The notes: generated by a model not told the origin, from the sequence alone. Counted from the stretch's first letter, positions 11,230-23,531 are shown. The stretch: 64,000 nt of DNA from Misgurnus anguillicaudatus (GCF_027580225.2 NC_073352.2:436501-500500), one strand, 5' to 3'. Program-made: numbers and translations.

Positions 11230-11455
11230 AGGTGGGACAATATATCGATATGCAATGTATCAAATCGTCTGCCTCTGCAATTTGAGAATCGATAACGCTG
11301 GCTTCAAATATCGATACATTAATTAATAAATGAGATGCCCTAAATAGATTTCCCAGTGCCATTACTTTATGCCTCCTCTGGGTGACGCTAAACACATGAA
11401 TCATTGGAATGAGGAAAACATGAACAAACGCTGAAAAAGATTATGAAAGGATGCA
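11230..11455. repeat. Possible hAT-end fragment with ATCGAT motifs
   Basis: The sequence TAGAGGTGGGACAATATATCG near 11229 resembles a hAT left terminus followed by repeated ATCGAT-type subterminal motifs. I did not find a matching right terminus. The assignment is tentative. Confidence 0.3.
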
Positions 11456-11471
11456 CTGAAAAAAATTATTC

Positions 11472-11790
11472 ATTGAATTTAATCAAATTTTTAAGGTAAG
11501 CGGTTGTAATCAATTCATTTAAGCTACATTTAAACAAAAAAAATTCATTTAACTTAATCAATTTTATTTAGTTACCCTATTATAAAAAGTATAGTAATTA
11601 CAGCTCTATTTAATTATGCTACTTCCTCTTAAATTATTTATTTATGACTGATGAAAAATGATTAATTGAATTAACTCAATTTTTTAAAGGTAAGTGGTTG
11701 CAATCAATTTATTTTAGCTACATTTAAATAAACACATTTCATTGACTAACTTTCAACATTTTAAGGAAATTGTTAGCAATCACTAACCTT
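11472..11790. repeat. AT-rich interspersed repeat with two internal direct copies
   Basis: The phrase TTAAGGTAAGCGGTTGTAAT near 11491 recurs as TAAAGGTAAGTGGTTGCAAT near 11683, each followed by CAATT...TTTA(A/G)CTACATTTAAA. This gives two copies about 190 bp apart. A third partial echo follows near 11760. No coding potential is seen. Confidence 0.55.
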
Positions 11791-12179
11791 AAAAAACAAT
11801 ATATAAAAATGACCCGTAAATGGCTTTGCAAATACACCAAGTAGTAAGTTTAATGTTTAATGTTTTTTTTTTTAATGTCAGCAAATGTAGTGCATGTTCA
11901 ATAACAATTTCTTTGTGTGTACAAGTGTTTAAAACAAGTGCTCACTGCACATTCACAAAATATAAAATAAAAAACCACAGGTGGAAAGAGGCCACATTGT
12001 TTGTAAATGAATAAAACAACAATATTAAAACTGCACAAAAGTCAAAAACAGTAGTGCTGACTTCACACATTGCACAATAATTAATAAAACAAAGTGTTAC
12101 ATTTTTACAGACAACAGCTATGAATCATTAAAAGCATTATTAAAATGTTTAAAACTACTGATTCCCAGGTCTTAAATGA

Positions 12180-12534
12180 AAAACAGAATAGGCTGTGACA
12201 TCTGGACTAACATTTCATGCTGAGGATGCACATAGGTTAAAACGTTTTTCAGTCCTTGAATTTTTGGGGAGAGCTTTAGAATCCATCTGCATAATGAATT
12301 TCTAAAAATTCATAGTAGTATTTTAGTTCTTTGGGGTACGCCAAATTAAGCACATAGATTGTACCCAGCATCAATGCAGGCTTGTGCCACAGATTTGAGC
12401 TGCTCAAGAATCATCACTCCATCAACGATTTCGTCATAGTCTCCAAAAACACCTTCTTTCTTTTTGATTACACATATGCCCATGATGATGTTTTCCGGGT
12501 CTTTCAATAAGTCATCTTGTTGACTGTCCTACAT
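12180..12534 (-). pseudogene. Degenerate C-terminal exon of an unnamed fish gene family
   Basis: After the acceptor sequence AATGTAG at 12531-12537, the minus strand encodes DSQQDDLLKDPENIIMGICV, then VFGDYDEIVDGVMILEQLKS and VAQACIDAG. A one-base shift near 12355 restores IYVLNLAYPKELKYYYEFLE, and further downstream SKALPKIQGLKNVL. The YPKELKY...PKIQGLKN pattern resembles the C-terminal exon of a multi-copy family of uncharacterised fish proteins, whose function I do not know. The frameshift and a stop make this copy a pseudogene or a separated retro-fragment. Confidence 0.5.
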
Positions 12535-12644
12535 TTAAATAAAAATAAGCTGTTATTAGAGATTGTTCTGATTCATAACACTTTGACAAGTCTACAGGCA
12601 AGGGTAATTACAACAACTATGACACCCCTGTTCCCCATATATTA

Positions 12645-12930
12645 TACAGTGCCCTCCATTAATATTGGGACAGAGTGCACACTCTAAGCTGTATTTAGAG
12701 GGTATTCACAAATTCCAATTTGTCTTTAGGATTTAGGAATTACAGTCGTTTAAATGGGCCAAACGTAATGGGACGGTTGACTTAAAAGCTGTTTAATGGA
12801 CATGAATTTTGTATTTGTTAAATTTTTTCTTAATAAATGAAGCATGTTGTGGTCTGAAGTTGAAGTTTGGCATTTGGCAACTGTCCCATTACATTTGGAC
12901 CTGAAATACACTGAAATACATTTTTACATA
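12645..12930. mobile_element. Tc1-like terminal fragment
   Basis: Starting near 12646, TACAGTGCCCTCCATTAATA matches the usual start of a common fish Tc1-like terminal repeat. The following 280 bp ends with CTGTCCCATTACATTTGGAC. No transposase frame or opposite terminus is visible, so this is a deletion derivative or a truncated end. Confidence 0.55.
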
Positions 12931-13708
12931 TATAAGAACATATCCCAATATTTATGAAGGCCACTGCGTGTGTACATATGTGTGTGTGTATGTATAAGCA
13001 ACTCAGAGAAAGCGAAAACACAGTGGAACTGCAGGTAAGCACTGCAGCTTTTAAATTTGGACAATTGATAACGAATTTATCGTGATGTGAATATTAAAAC
13101 ACGTTATGAGATATCGCCACTGATATTTTTATAACCAGCATCCAAAAAACAACTGTCTCATGCAAAAAACTGTTTATAGTAGGCTACTGACAAGAACAAA
13201 GTCTAATAATAAGCAAGTGTTCGTATCGCGTTATGATTAAATGGGAAAGCAATAGTGACGTTACATCAATATGGTTTTATTAACTTTTACCTCGCGCCAA
13301 AACAATAACAACACAAAACACACTAAATATGAATAAGAAAACAAGTAATAGTTTCATGACACCAAATACTGTTAATTTGATCTCATTTCTGACCATTAAA
13401 AACAGACAAGGCCAACATCAGAGCCAGGGAATCCCTGTCAGAGATGTAGCCCAGAGAGGGCGGTGGTCAGCGGGGCGAGTGAACACTGACGTCCGCTCTC
13501 TAGTTCTCACGTATCAGAGCTTCCTAAGCAAACGTTCAAACAGGCGCTGTCTTTACTAATCGACTGCATATTTGAATATTATACATATATATTCTCGACT
13601 GAACTAATCTTTAAACTACACCTTGTTACCAAGAAACGGTAATACTAAGAAACGGCTATTCTGTCCATCGAGTTATTATTATGAGATTCAAAGCAGCCGA
13701 GTGTTACC

Positions 13709-13765
13709 TGTCATTCTGGCCGCCCTCAAATCTGTGGCGGAAGAAAGTAGTTCCCAAACAAAGAG
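13709..13765 (-). other. Candidate first exon with start codon and splice donor
   Basis: The minus strand reads GCCAGAATGACAG followed by GTAACACTC, which would be an ATG in fair context followed almost immediately by a donor. It lies upstream, on the same strand, of the degenerate exon at 12.2-12.5 kb. The link between the two is inference only. Confidence 0.25.
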
Positions 13766-13992
13766 GCTTTTAAAATAACTCCGTTGTTGTTTTCTAGTTT
13801 TCTTTTTTCAGAATTGTGCCCTCAAACATGAAATATTACTTACTGTAGGGTGACCACCTGCTGATAAGCCCAAGGGGGGACAAGGGGTGTGTTTCTGAGG
13901 GACAATGTGGGACACTCCCTGGCCCGGCGGTGCACCCGACCCACGGGCCGACTTATTGATAGTGGTTTACCCATTTCTAGCACATACCACCT

Positions 13993-14350
13993 TACACTGC
14001 AAAAACTTTTGTATTTTTGTATTGTTTTCAGTAAAATATCTAAAAATTCTTAAATGAAGATGCTTTTTTGAGCAAAACGACCCAAGAAAATAAGTCTAGT
14101 TTTTAGACCCCAAAAAAATCTAATTTAAGTGATTTTGTGCACAAAACAAAAAAATCTGCCAATGGGGTAAGCAAAAAAATCTTTAACATTTTTCTAAAAC
14201 ACTTAATTTAAGATTGTTTCCTTATTTTATGCACAAAATCACTCAAATTTGATATCTCTGGTCCAAAAACAAGACTTATTTTCTTGGGTCGTTTTGCTCT
14301 TTAAGAAAAAACATCTTAATTTAAGAATTTTTAGATATTTTTACTGAAAA
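13993..14350. mobile_element. Fold-back MITE
   Basis: The left arm (13995-14105) carries CAGTAAAATATCTAAAAATT ... GAGCAAAACGACCCAAGAAA. The right arm (14270-14350) repeats it inverted, with TTCTTGGGTCGTTTTGCTC and a mirrored AAATTCTTAAAT. The arms could form a long hairpin. The right tip lacks the ACTGCA end seen on the left, so the 3' terminus is truncated. It is non-coding. Confidence 0.7.
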
Positions 14351-14822
14351 CCGCTTATCCGCTTATATAAGAGCGCTTGTGTCTTGTCACCTTTTTCACC
14401 TCTGATGAGTTTGCACCCCTGATGTGCAACAAATGCATAAAGAGATAAGTCTATTTATTATCAAAGCGTTTGTCAGTAATGCAGATATGATGGGGAAAAA
14501 GTAAATCATTGCATTCATTGAATTAAGGTGTGCACCTAACATTTCTGCTTGCACTCTTAAAATTTTCAGTCAGGGGATAGAGTACTCCTAGTAAAAAAAG
14601 GTAGTCTGGAGCCCTGTACCTAAAAACTTTTTGTGTACTTTTTGTGGAGAAAAGTTCCACTTAATCTTTTCCTGGACATTTTGTTTTTATAGTTTGGCAG
14701 ATATTGTTATGTATCGGATTACATGATAATCGATGATAGCGTGATAAGATCATTACCGGGAGCCATGTACCGTGAAGTGAATCATATCTTGAGGTACCCT
14801 GCAATTCCCACCACTAGTATTT

Positions 14823-15280
14823 TTAGTGCAAGAAGGAAACCACCTTCTTGATCCTCCCAAGGAGGTGGTTCATCTGGTTCACAGAGATTCCCTTTAGGGA
14901 TGCTAAATTTATTACACGTGCAAAGCAGGATATCTGTGGCCCCAGTCCAGCTTCTTTCACTGCATTTACATGGTTTCTGGCATTATCTGTGGTGACTGGG
15001 ATATTGCTACATGTATTGTCCTTCTTTAAATTCCACTCTGCTACTGCTTCTATCAGTACCTGCACACTGTGATGTAGTGAGCAGTCACAGTCACGTAGCT
15101 TTCTGTTGCTCTTGAGGTCCAAGCATCTGTGGTATTTTGTAGCGTGGCTCAAACACTTTTTAACGTATTTTTAAACCCTTTTTTTTCACAATGGGGTATG
15201 GCCTCATGTCTGCGGCAATAAACATCCTGATAGATTTGGTGATTGCTTCAGCCCATTTTGAATCTGTTGCGAATGGCTGT
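14823..15280 (-). pseudogene. hAT (ZBED-like) transposase catalytic-region remnant
   Basis: At 15185-15280 the minus strand encodes PFATDSKWAEAITKSIRMFI then AADMRPYPIVKKKG. After a frame break, 15152-14823 encodes EWNLKKDNT, IPVTTDNARNHVNAVKEAGL, CFARVINLASLKGISVNQMN and LLGRIKKVVSF. The TTDNARN block and the (A)xxLNLASQxG-like block are hallmarks of ZBED-type hAT transposases, including the second catalytic Asp. The C-terminal dimerisation region is missing, and frameshifts make it inactive. Confidence 0.75.
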
Positions 15281-16329
15281 TTAAATGCAGCAGTGAGAAG
15301 CTCCTGTTGCTGTGGAGTTTTGGATCGTGTCTGTTATATACGCCTTGTGCGGTTAGAGGCTCCAATGGACAGAGGAAACAGCTGGTCTTGTTTAACAGTG
15401 TTTTTATTAAGGTGTATGGAGACAGTCCCTCAGAATTGGTGGAAAGAAATATATCATAAAAAAACAAAAAACAAAAATACTTAGATACAGCAAAATGTAA
15501 ACTGCACAAAACATAAGGTCAAAATAATTTATGTCAATAAATATAACCTGACCTGTATGTGCAAAACTGCACTACATAAGCAGTACATTCCCAAAGACAC
15601 TTCCACCTTCTATCCCTCTACTACCCTTCTGGAGTCCTTTTATAGGCTTAACTCCTCCTACTTTGGAACATACCAGAGGTAACAAGTTTCACATACCTCA
15701 TAGGAATATATAATACAACAACAAAAGAAAAAAAATACAAATAAACATGCATGCACAAAAAAACAAATCATCTCTACAAATAAACCTAATACATATTCAA
15801 AGAAAACAAATAGCTTGAGAATCCTTTCTCCCTTACAACTATGAGAATAGACTCTTCCGGTGACGTCACTAACATGCGCCACAAGACAGTGAAGACACAA
15901 AGACCTATAAAGAGATCGCATGTCTGACTGAACAGGTTTGGCAAAACAACTCATCAAATGTGGTAAGCATAATCTGTATCTCTCTTACGCTGTATTCAAT
16001 AAAATATTTAAATCCAATACTCGCGATGGTGATTTATTTCAGTACATGCGAGAACAATTCTATTATGCTGTCATTATATGCATTCGTGTTATGTTTACTA
16101 GTTTCCATATAACTCAGATAAAACTACATACAGGACATTATACAACCAGCTTACCACACAGTGACATAGAATGTTACATAAATCCATGCATACATAAATA
16201 TATGTCGGCTAACAGCCTGTTATACATGACGCCGGTGTATGTGCATAACGTGCATGTGTGTGTGTGCGTTGTCCAAGCACAGTCGCAGGCTTACCCTGTG
16301 ACAGTGTCATTGGCACACCAGGATGATGT

Positions 16330-16528
16330 CACTTCAGATACATAGCCATGCTCAATGTATTGGCACTTTCATACGTCTTTCTCATGCCACAGGGCCTACA
16401 TACCGTTACAGTTTTGTCAACCACCCTTCTTCCGTCATTATTATATTTTACAGGAAAGCCAAAATGCTCCCATACATGCAATTTAAATGAAGGAGGCTTT
16501 TCAAGTTCTTCTGCTCCTCTGCTAACCA
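16330..16528 (-). pseudogene. BED zinc-finger exon of the hAT transposase
   Basis: The minus-strand frame reads EELEKPPSFKLHVWEHFGFP, then DKTVTVCRPCGMRKTYESAN and TLSMAMYLK. This is the N-terminal BED domain of ZBED1-like hAT proteins: aromatic residues W and F, a C-x-x-C pair and then a His region. The final His pair is cut off or mutated. It precedes the catalytic remnant by about 1 kb, with unrelated or decayed sequence between. Confidence 0.7.
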
Positions 16529-16769
16529 TTGTTCACTGATTAACATGCCCTTTTCATGTGCTGTGTGTATTTCCACTGAGACTCGGAATTAAGTTTAAAG
16601 GAACGAAATTACTTAAAAAGCAATATCAGCAGGGAAAACTGTCTTTTACTCTGCGATCCCTAAACAATTAAGATAAATCCGCAATTTAAAAAAATGCAAT
16701 TAATCCACGGGCACGTACATGCCGAACCGTGCGGATCACGAATTAACTGTGATCGGTCATACCCCTATT

Positions 16770-18565
16770 AGTTAGTAATAGTAATAGTGCAATAAGCCTT
16801 TACTGTATGACATGAAAGTGTGCTTAAATGGCAATCAAAACGCCAGCTTCCTCATGCGAATTAAAAGATTTTGTTTGTCTAAATAACATGCTAGTCGGAT
16901 TGTAAAATAAGTCAATGTAGTTGGTGTTTTGATAAAATCATCAATTTAAACAATTTAAATCTTGTAATGAAATATAATGACTCCATAATGTTCTTTGCAT
17001 GTGTGGAATGAATAGGTGGTTACCAACATATGGTGAAAACTTCAAGTCAATAGCACTTTTAGAAATATATTTACTGAAAAAATCATTATTTGTTGTGTCG
17101 TAATTTCAATGAAATGTGAAAATGAACGAGAAACGTGTGTCGATTACAACATTACACATGTAGATTTGCTCACATTGCATAAAATATTTCTTAATACGTG
17201 TTTTTTGCAAGTTTGAGGATTAGAAGCAATCACAGATGTGTCCGCTATTACACAGGAATGTAATAGCCAACCAAATGCCTTTTAATAGATCAATGGAGCA
17301 GTTCGTTAAACACTCCTGCAATGTTTTGATAAAAGTGCACAGCACACTTATGCCTTATCATAAACAACAAGGTTTATATACAATAATTATAACGAGAGTT
17401 TTGTGAGATTACATTTAAGTTTGAATTTGAATTCAGTGATTTTTCTTTGATTGCTTTCATACCATTTATTTATTTGTTTATCATGCTATTAGACAAAGAA
17501 TATGGCTTGTATTCATTATTCTGTTTTTTGACATTAATAATCTTGATTACCATATGAAGGGCAAAATCAACTTGCTGTACTGAGTGGCATTCTTATATAT
17601 TTACAACATCGGATATGCCCTTCTGAGCCCCCTCAGTTTAAACACAATTCTGATGCTGCTTCGCCTCATCATTTATACTTTATGTATAAAAATTTCATTC
17701 ATTTTATTATAATTAAAAATAATTGCAAAAAAGTTGAGTAATCATTTTTAATCATTTAAAATTACATCTCATAGCATTTTACAATTGTTGTGCAGATTCA
17801 TTACTGATGTCATTTATTGACATACCAGGAGATGTGAATTTGCAGTGGTTTGGTTCGGTTTGTTGGACTACGTTCAGACTGCAAGCATTAATGCTCAATT
17901 CAGATTCTTTGCTCAGATCCAATCAGATTTTTTGTTTAACTGTTCACATTACATGGCTAAAATCAGACACCTGTGTAAACTGGTCATAGTCCTGAACTGC
18001 ATCGCGTGCGCAAAAGACAATAATACATCACGCGCACGCTGTAATACGGAAATGAACATGTAGATTACTATGCGGGTGTGGTTGACTTCATACGGAGCTG
18101 CACAGACCGGCCAGTCAACGTGTTTTATCTCAAATCTGATACGAAAGCATACAAGCCGAGTCATTTTGCTCCTGAGTAGAGCACAGCGAGGTCATCTGGA
18201 CAACGCTGCAACACACTTTTTTCCATGTTTAAGGGGATTTGCAAAAGAAGCTTAATATGTAATGTCTTGAATGTTTTTAAACGGCACCTATTTCATTGCT
18301 TAAAAACAACTCATAGATCTGAAAAGTGCTGTGTCCATGATTGGCCAGCTAATCTGTACCTTGTGATTGGCCTAAATACCTGTATGACATACTGTATTTG
18401 ACAACTGGGAGGACCTGTCCTGTCCACGTTAACAGGCCCAGGAAGTAAACTGTTGCCTACCGTGTGTTTTTTGTAGTCCAAGAAAAGAGATTTACGTTGG
18501 AAACGTGTCATTGTTTACTTTGGGGTTTGTACCTTATGCATATCATTAACATGTACTAATACACA
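16770..18565. other. AT-rich spacer, no supported gene
   Basis: The region holds many short chance frames only. A mildly CpG-containing block at 17850-18190 includes repeated 'ttcagact/cagattc' phrases and may be an old interspersed repeat. I could not define its ends. Confidence 0.35.
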
Positions 18566-18568
18566 CTT

Positions 18569-18777
18569 AAGCCCTATTCGCACGGGATTAGTATTACCTG
18601 GTGACCTGACCTTTAGTGATTTGTAATAATTGCGGAGGTTGTCTGTTATCTTAATCCCGTGCGAATCGGCCATGTGATGTCTGTAATTTGTAAAGTAAAA
18701 ATTCCTCCGCAAATCACCTACCATATTTCGCCGAACACCGAGGTCCTCTGATAATTTTAGTCCCGTGCGAATTGGCA
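18569..18777. mobile_element. MITE with GCACGGGATTA-type inverted repeats
   Basis: The sequence starts GCCCTATTCGCACGGGATTA at 18571. Inverted or near-inverted copies recur at 18653 (TAATCCCGTGCGAATCGGCC) and 18757 (TTAGTCCCGTGCGAATTGGC). This gives a terminal inverted repeat plus an internal copy. No coding sequence is present and the family is unknown. Confidence 0.6.
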
Positions 18778-19648
18778 TCTCTGTAATTTGACCAGCATTT
18801 GTTACCTGTGCGCCTTTTTATTTATTTTTTCTCAGTTTCTGCGCCTCTGACACTGCAGCTATGAAGCGCACATACAGAGACACATCCCTCCGATTTTTAA
18901 TTTGCTTTCATGGTGAAACTTGAGGGCTTTATTAGTACCTATATTTCAGATTTCAAACGTCCTCTCGTCTATCTTGATTGATATTAAAAATATGCAGAAC
19001 TGTCAATATTTGCGATCTCTAAAGTTAGGTGAAGCTATGGCTTTCGTGGTAAAGGAATTTCCCTTGTGGTGATTTTGCGTGGCTCACTAGCGCGTTACCT
19101 AACCCTTGTTTATTAAAATAAATACAATTATTATTTAAATCCAGAACGAGGTGCACTGAGGTAGAACGCAGGGTGCTACATGTCTTTCCCCTATGAGAAA
19201 AAGATTAACACAAGCTATACTACATTTAAATATTTATTTAATATTAATAAAAACATTTTTAGGCTTGTTAAGTGCTAATTTAAAAAGCACGTGTCAATAC
19301 AGAGCAGTGTCTTAAAGAAATTAAAATTATGCAGTATTTGTGCACGTATATATGTACAAAACTAATGCAATACACAAGGCAATGCATATTAATGTAGGAC
19401 ATTTTCAATACTATATTAGTAGATAAATTAACTTGTATCTATAAAGTGTGGAATTAAGTTGGAGAGATCATTTTTAGTCATTTGTCTTTTTTCATCATTT
19501 CAGAACAAGCTTAACTGCTATCCATAATAACTTATATCCTGTGTGTTCCTTGGTCGAAAATATGTAGAAATAGGCTACATGCAAGTAAAAAGGTACAGAA
19601 CAAAAGCTCACGCGGAGCGAACGAAAAGCCGTTATTAAAGCAGACTTT

Positions 19649-20022
19649 AATATGTGACGCGGAGGGTATACCTTTAGCGTCATTTTTTGACGAACTGGGG
19701 ACTTCAATACTATTACGTCCGTTGCATTCTCTTCTCCTATTTTCTTACCATTTTCGCGTCGGTTTAGGGTTAGATTACGCAAAATTAAACAGTGTACGCG
19801 AAATTAAACAGTTGTCACCTGGCGTTGGGGTTAGAAACAGTTGTCACCTGGCGTTGGGGTTAGAGTTAGGTTTGGGTAGGGATGTCATTATGTAAATCTA
19901 AACCTAAACCGACGCGAAAATGGTAAGAAAATAGGAGAAGAGAATGCAACGGACGTAATAGTATTGAAGTCCCCAGTTCGTCAAAAAATGACGCGAAAGG
20001 TATACCCTCCGCGTCACATATT
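19649..20022. mobile_element. Near-perfect 120-bp inverted-repeat element
   Basis: The left arm is 19649-19768 and the right arm 19903-20022. By eye the arms differ at about one base in 120 (CCTTTAGCGTC versus CCTTTCGCGTC). The 134-bp loop contains two direct copies of an approximately 32-bp unit (CAGTTGTCACCTGGCGTTGG at 19808 and 19840) and short TTAGGGTTAG-like sequence. Such arm identity implies recent origin or ongoing gene conversion. Confidence 0.85.
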
Positions 20023-21552
20023 GACGAATGGTCAAGTGTCGTCAAATATTGACGACATGGGGTGAGACTGGGTTGAATTTGTTTATATAGATCTTCTTTT
20101 AAGAGATAGTACACTGCTGCCTTATTCAGCTGAACCACGAACTCTTGTGGAGAACTTAATAGCTTAGCATCAAAGTGTAGTTACCTGGTATTGTTTGCAT
20201 TTTATTGTATATATGTATGTGTTGATTCTAAAATCCACTTTTTTGTGGTATAGACATAGACATTATGCTGTTACATTTCTGAAGTAAAATAAAATTCTGT
20301 TATTTAAACAGGCACAGATGAACGCTTTTAAGAATGGAGAGGCATCGATGGAGTAAAGCTGGCATCAACACTCAATACACTAGTCTGATGATCTCGACTG
20401 GATTAGAATTAACAAGGATATTAACTTTATATTGATTATTTGTAAGTCTTTGTTGTAAAACAACACACAACAATCAGTCCTGTTTCTCACAGTTATTCTT
20501 GTTTTTGTAGAAAAAAAATCTTGGTACAGTATATTCATCTCTGCAAGTGATCCATCACCCTTAGGCATTTTTTTTAATTAAGTTTAAACGTACAGAATAT
20601 GCTAAACCATAAAATAAATTAAAATAATTGTTATATCCTGTTCTCTTTAATTTGCTAAATGAATTTAAATTGTGACTAATCTGAATAGTAAAATATTCAT
20701 TTAATTCATTACGCATTCATGCTGCCTTCTCAACATTTTTAAGAAATTTACTTATCAGGTTAATTTCAGAGTGAAGTGAAGTGGAAGAATTTGCAGCACG
20801 GGAGAAAGGTAAAATGTCAGATATTTGAGTGATTTAAGGTACATACATATATAAACTGAGATCTTTCTAGCATGTAGGGGTGTGACAAGACATTTATTCC
20901 ACGAGACGGGACGAGACACTTTTTAAAAAATCCTCAAAAATAAAATATATGAACGGGAAACTGAAATTGCATTATTTTGAAATGTTTTAACTGACTGTCC
21001 CTTACAATTATTTTGAACATTTATAATGAAGTAATTTGTTATTGTTTGGTTATAAAAATAGACCTAAGTAAGCAATAACCTTTACCTTGTGGCATACAAA
21101 ACGTATGTGAATCCCTAAGAATAAACTGGTTTTCTTCAGTGATTTGCCATAAAATGTGATCTGATCCCAGGCCTGGATTGGCCATAAGGAGGACCGAAGA
21201 ATTCCCGGTGGGCCAGTCTGTTTTTTTTTTGGCTACGAGGGCTGGTGTTGTCATGCCCACTTATCCAGCCCCACTCACTTAATTTGCAGGTGGGAGATGT
21301 CTCCATTGCTTTATGCCCAAGTTGATTGTGTCCTGAGTCCCGACCACTTATTGGAAGAATTCTTGCATTAGGGTCCATTAACATCTAATGGCGTTTTTTT
21401 TTAATTGCATAGTACCCCAGTTTGGGTTAGGTCAGCTTACGTTTTCCATACTATATTCCTTATTTCGTTTTCTAAATATAAACTTATGAATTTCGAAATG
21501 TATATAATATACATATATATTTTTTTAAATCTAATAGATTTCATTCCCTTTA
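20023..21552. other. AT-rich spacer, no supported gene
   Basis: The interval has only short chance frames. A segment near 20875-20930 (GTAGGGGTGTGACAAGACA) resembles a hAT end followed by 'gagacgggacgagaca' repeats, but no partner end was found. Confidence 0.35.
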
Positions 21553-21556
21553 TTAA

Positions 21557-21754
21557 AGGACTAGTTCACCCCAAAATGAAAATGTCCTAATCAATTACCT
21601 CAATGCCATCCAAGATATCCATGTCTTTCTTTTTCCGGTGAAAAATACATTGGTTTTTGAGCAACCAACTGAGTTGGTTGCCATCTTGGATGGCATTGGA
21701 GTGAGTAAATGATAAGAACATCTTCTCATGAGGTTCATGATGTGAACTAATCCT
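21557..21754. mobile_element. Kolobok/T2-type MITE, TTAA-flanked
   Basis: TTAA at 21553-21556 and 21755-21758 bounds a segment beginning AGGACTAGTTCACC and ending with the inverse of AGGATTAGTTCACA. An internal hairpin (CCAACTGAGTTGG) and mirrored GATGGCATT phrases are present. TTAAAGGG-type ends are typical of Kolobok (T2-like) MITEs in fish and frogs. Confidence 0.75.
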
Positions 21755-22159
21755 TTAAATATCTTTGTGTGTTTCCTAGATTAAAAAAAGTCTTATTAGT
21801 TTAGAATGACATGAGGGTAAGTAAATGATGAAAGAAATTTCATTTTTGGGTAAATTAATAACCTTTTAAAAAATTGTGACTGATTTAGCATTTTGTTTGT
21901 TAAGGTCATTTGAATATAGGATTTCTAAATATTTTATTTATAATTAGCCTATTGTTTAACAGCCAATTAAGCGTTGTCATTTGACTTTAGCTCTATTTTC
22001 ACATTTTCTGGTTAACTGTACATGAACATCCCTTCTGTTTCTGTAGGGTTTAACAGTTATTTAAATGAACAAAATTACAAATATGAGTAACATTGCTGTT
22101 TTAGCATTGCAGTTTTAATTGATGGGAAATTGCATGCCTCTACAATTTAGAAAGAGACT

Positions 22160-23015
22160 ACACAAGTTTAACTTTCATTGGAGGTGTGCAAGGAGGAAAC
22201 CCTGCTCTCTAAGAAAAACATAAAGGACAGACTGAAGTTTGTCAGCGAGAATGTAGACAAAGACCAGGACTTCTGGAATAATGTTCTTTGGACAGATGTG
22301 TCTAAAACTGAATTATTTGGACACCACAACAGAGGACATGTTTGATGTAAACCAAATAAAGCATTCCAGGAAAGGAACCTCATAACAACTGAAAAACATG
22401 GAGGTGGAAGTGTCCTGGTTTGGGGGTTCTTTGTTGCAGCAGGACCTGGCCTGCTCACCATCATGAATTCTACTGTGTATCAGGGGGTGCTTGAGGAACA
22501 TGTGAGACCATTTGTAAATAAAAATTAAGCTGAGGCGGAACTGGATCCTGCAACAGGACAATGACCCAAAACATACCAGTAAAGCCACCAAGAACTGGCT
22601 TAAAACAAAATGGAGAGTACTGGAATGGCCGAGTCAAAGCCCAGATCTGAATCTCATTGAGATGCTGTGGGCTGGCTTGAAACGGGCTGTACATGCAAGA
22701 AACCCATCAAATTTCTCACAGCTAAAAAAATGGCATTGAGGAGTAGGGCAAACTTTCCTCAGGCCAATGTCAGAGACTGATAGATGGCTACAAGTAGCGT
22801 CTCACTGAAGTAATTTCAGCCAAAGGGGGTAACACTCGCTATTAGAGGGCAGGATGTCCTAACTTTTTCCTCTGTGACAATTCACAGTTTTTCTGGTTTA
22901 CCTGCAACTAAATCACTTTCTTTTCCAGAAAATAAGAGCAAGATGAAATCCAGTGATTTGTAAATATTTCTTAATAAAGAACAGAAAATGTAATGGGGTG
23001 TCCTAATTTTTTCAC
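22160..23015 (+). pseudogene. Tc1/mariner transposase remnant
   Basis: Plus-strand frames give FWNNVLWTDVSKTELFG (first catalytic Asp), HGGGSVLVWGFF, then [15 protein letters not shown] (second Asp) and [15 protein letters not shown] (the final acidic residue of D,D34E). This is the C-terminal two-thirds of a Tc1-type transposase. Stops and frame changes interrupt it, and the paired-like DNA-binding N-terminus is absent. The 3' end GGGGTGTCCTAATTTTTTCA near 22995 is a Tc1-like terminus. No left terminus was found. Confidence 0.85.
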
Positions 23016-23206
23016 ATGTATATATTTAACTGTAGACATGAAGCACTTTTTAATCCATGTGTGCACCAAAACCATGTTGTGTACCTCCAGAGTTGTGTAA
23101 CGCCAGAGGTTCGGGCTGGAAGACGTGCGTTTAACATGGTTTGTGCTGAACTTATTATGAGAAACATACGTTTCAGGATGGCTTATCCAGCTATCCTGTC
23201 ATTTAA

Positions 23207-23531
23207 AGGAGCATTTCACCCATAGAAACATTAATCTTTATTGAAAGTTTGTCATATTTGTAGTGGAAATGTAACATACATTTTGAATTTGGTGCCTATT
23301 TGACCGAGAAAATGGCTGTTTGTAGTCTCACTCCCTCAACAAAGATATTGGACTTCCTTCTTTCAATGATGCAAAATTATGATATTTACATCATTGAAAG
23401 AAGGAAGTGCAACACTGAAGTCTGTATTTCTCCTGTTTCAGCAGAAACTGAGGAAATGATGCACGACCATTCAAAAACATGACTGGAGTTCTAACTATAC
23501 ACAGCTTAATGCAAATGGGTGAAGTGTCCCT
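23207..23531. mobile_element. Kolobok/T2-type MITE with internal hairpin
   Basis: TTAA lies at 23203-23206 and 23532-23535. The ends AGGAGCATTTCACCC and inverted AGGGACACTTCACCC match. The centre carries an almost perfect hairpin, ACTTCCTTCTTTCAATGATG at 23351 and its inverse at 23391. Non-coding. Confidence 0.75.

Larger units (their letters stand above)
14700..16766 (-). mobile_element. Degenerate ZBED-type hAT transposon (minus strand)
   Basis: A BED-finger exon (16330-16528) and hAT catalytic-region pieces (14823-15280) lie in the expected order on the minus strand. The right boundary, near 16766, reads TAGGGGTATGACCG on the minus strand, a plausible hAT terminus. I found no matching left terminus or 8-bp duplication. 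The limits are therefore approximate on the left. Confidence 0.55.

Noticed and set aside
19761..19885. Interstitial telomere repeat (TTAGGG-like sequence)
   Set aside because: The GGGTTAG phrases are few, irregular and part of a MITE loop, not a (TTAGGG)n array.
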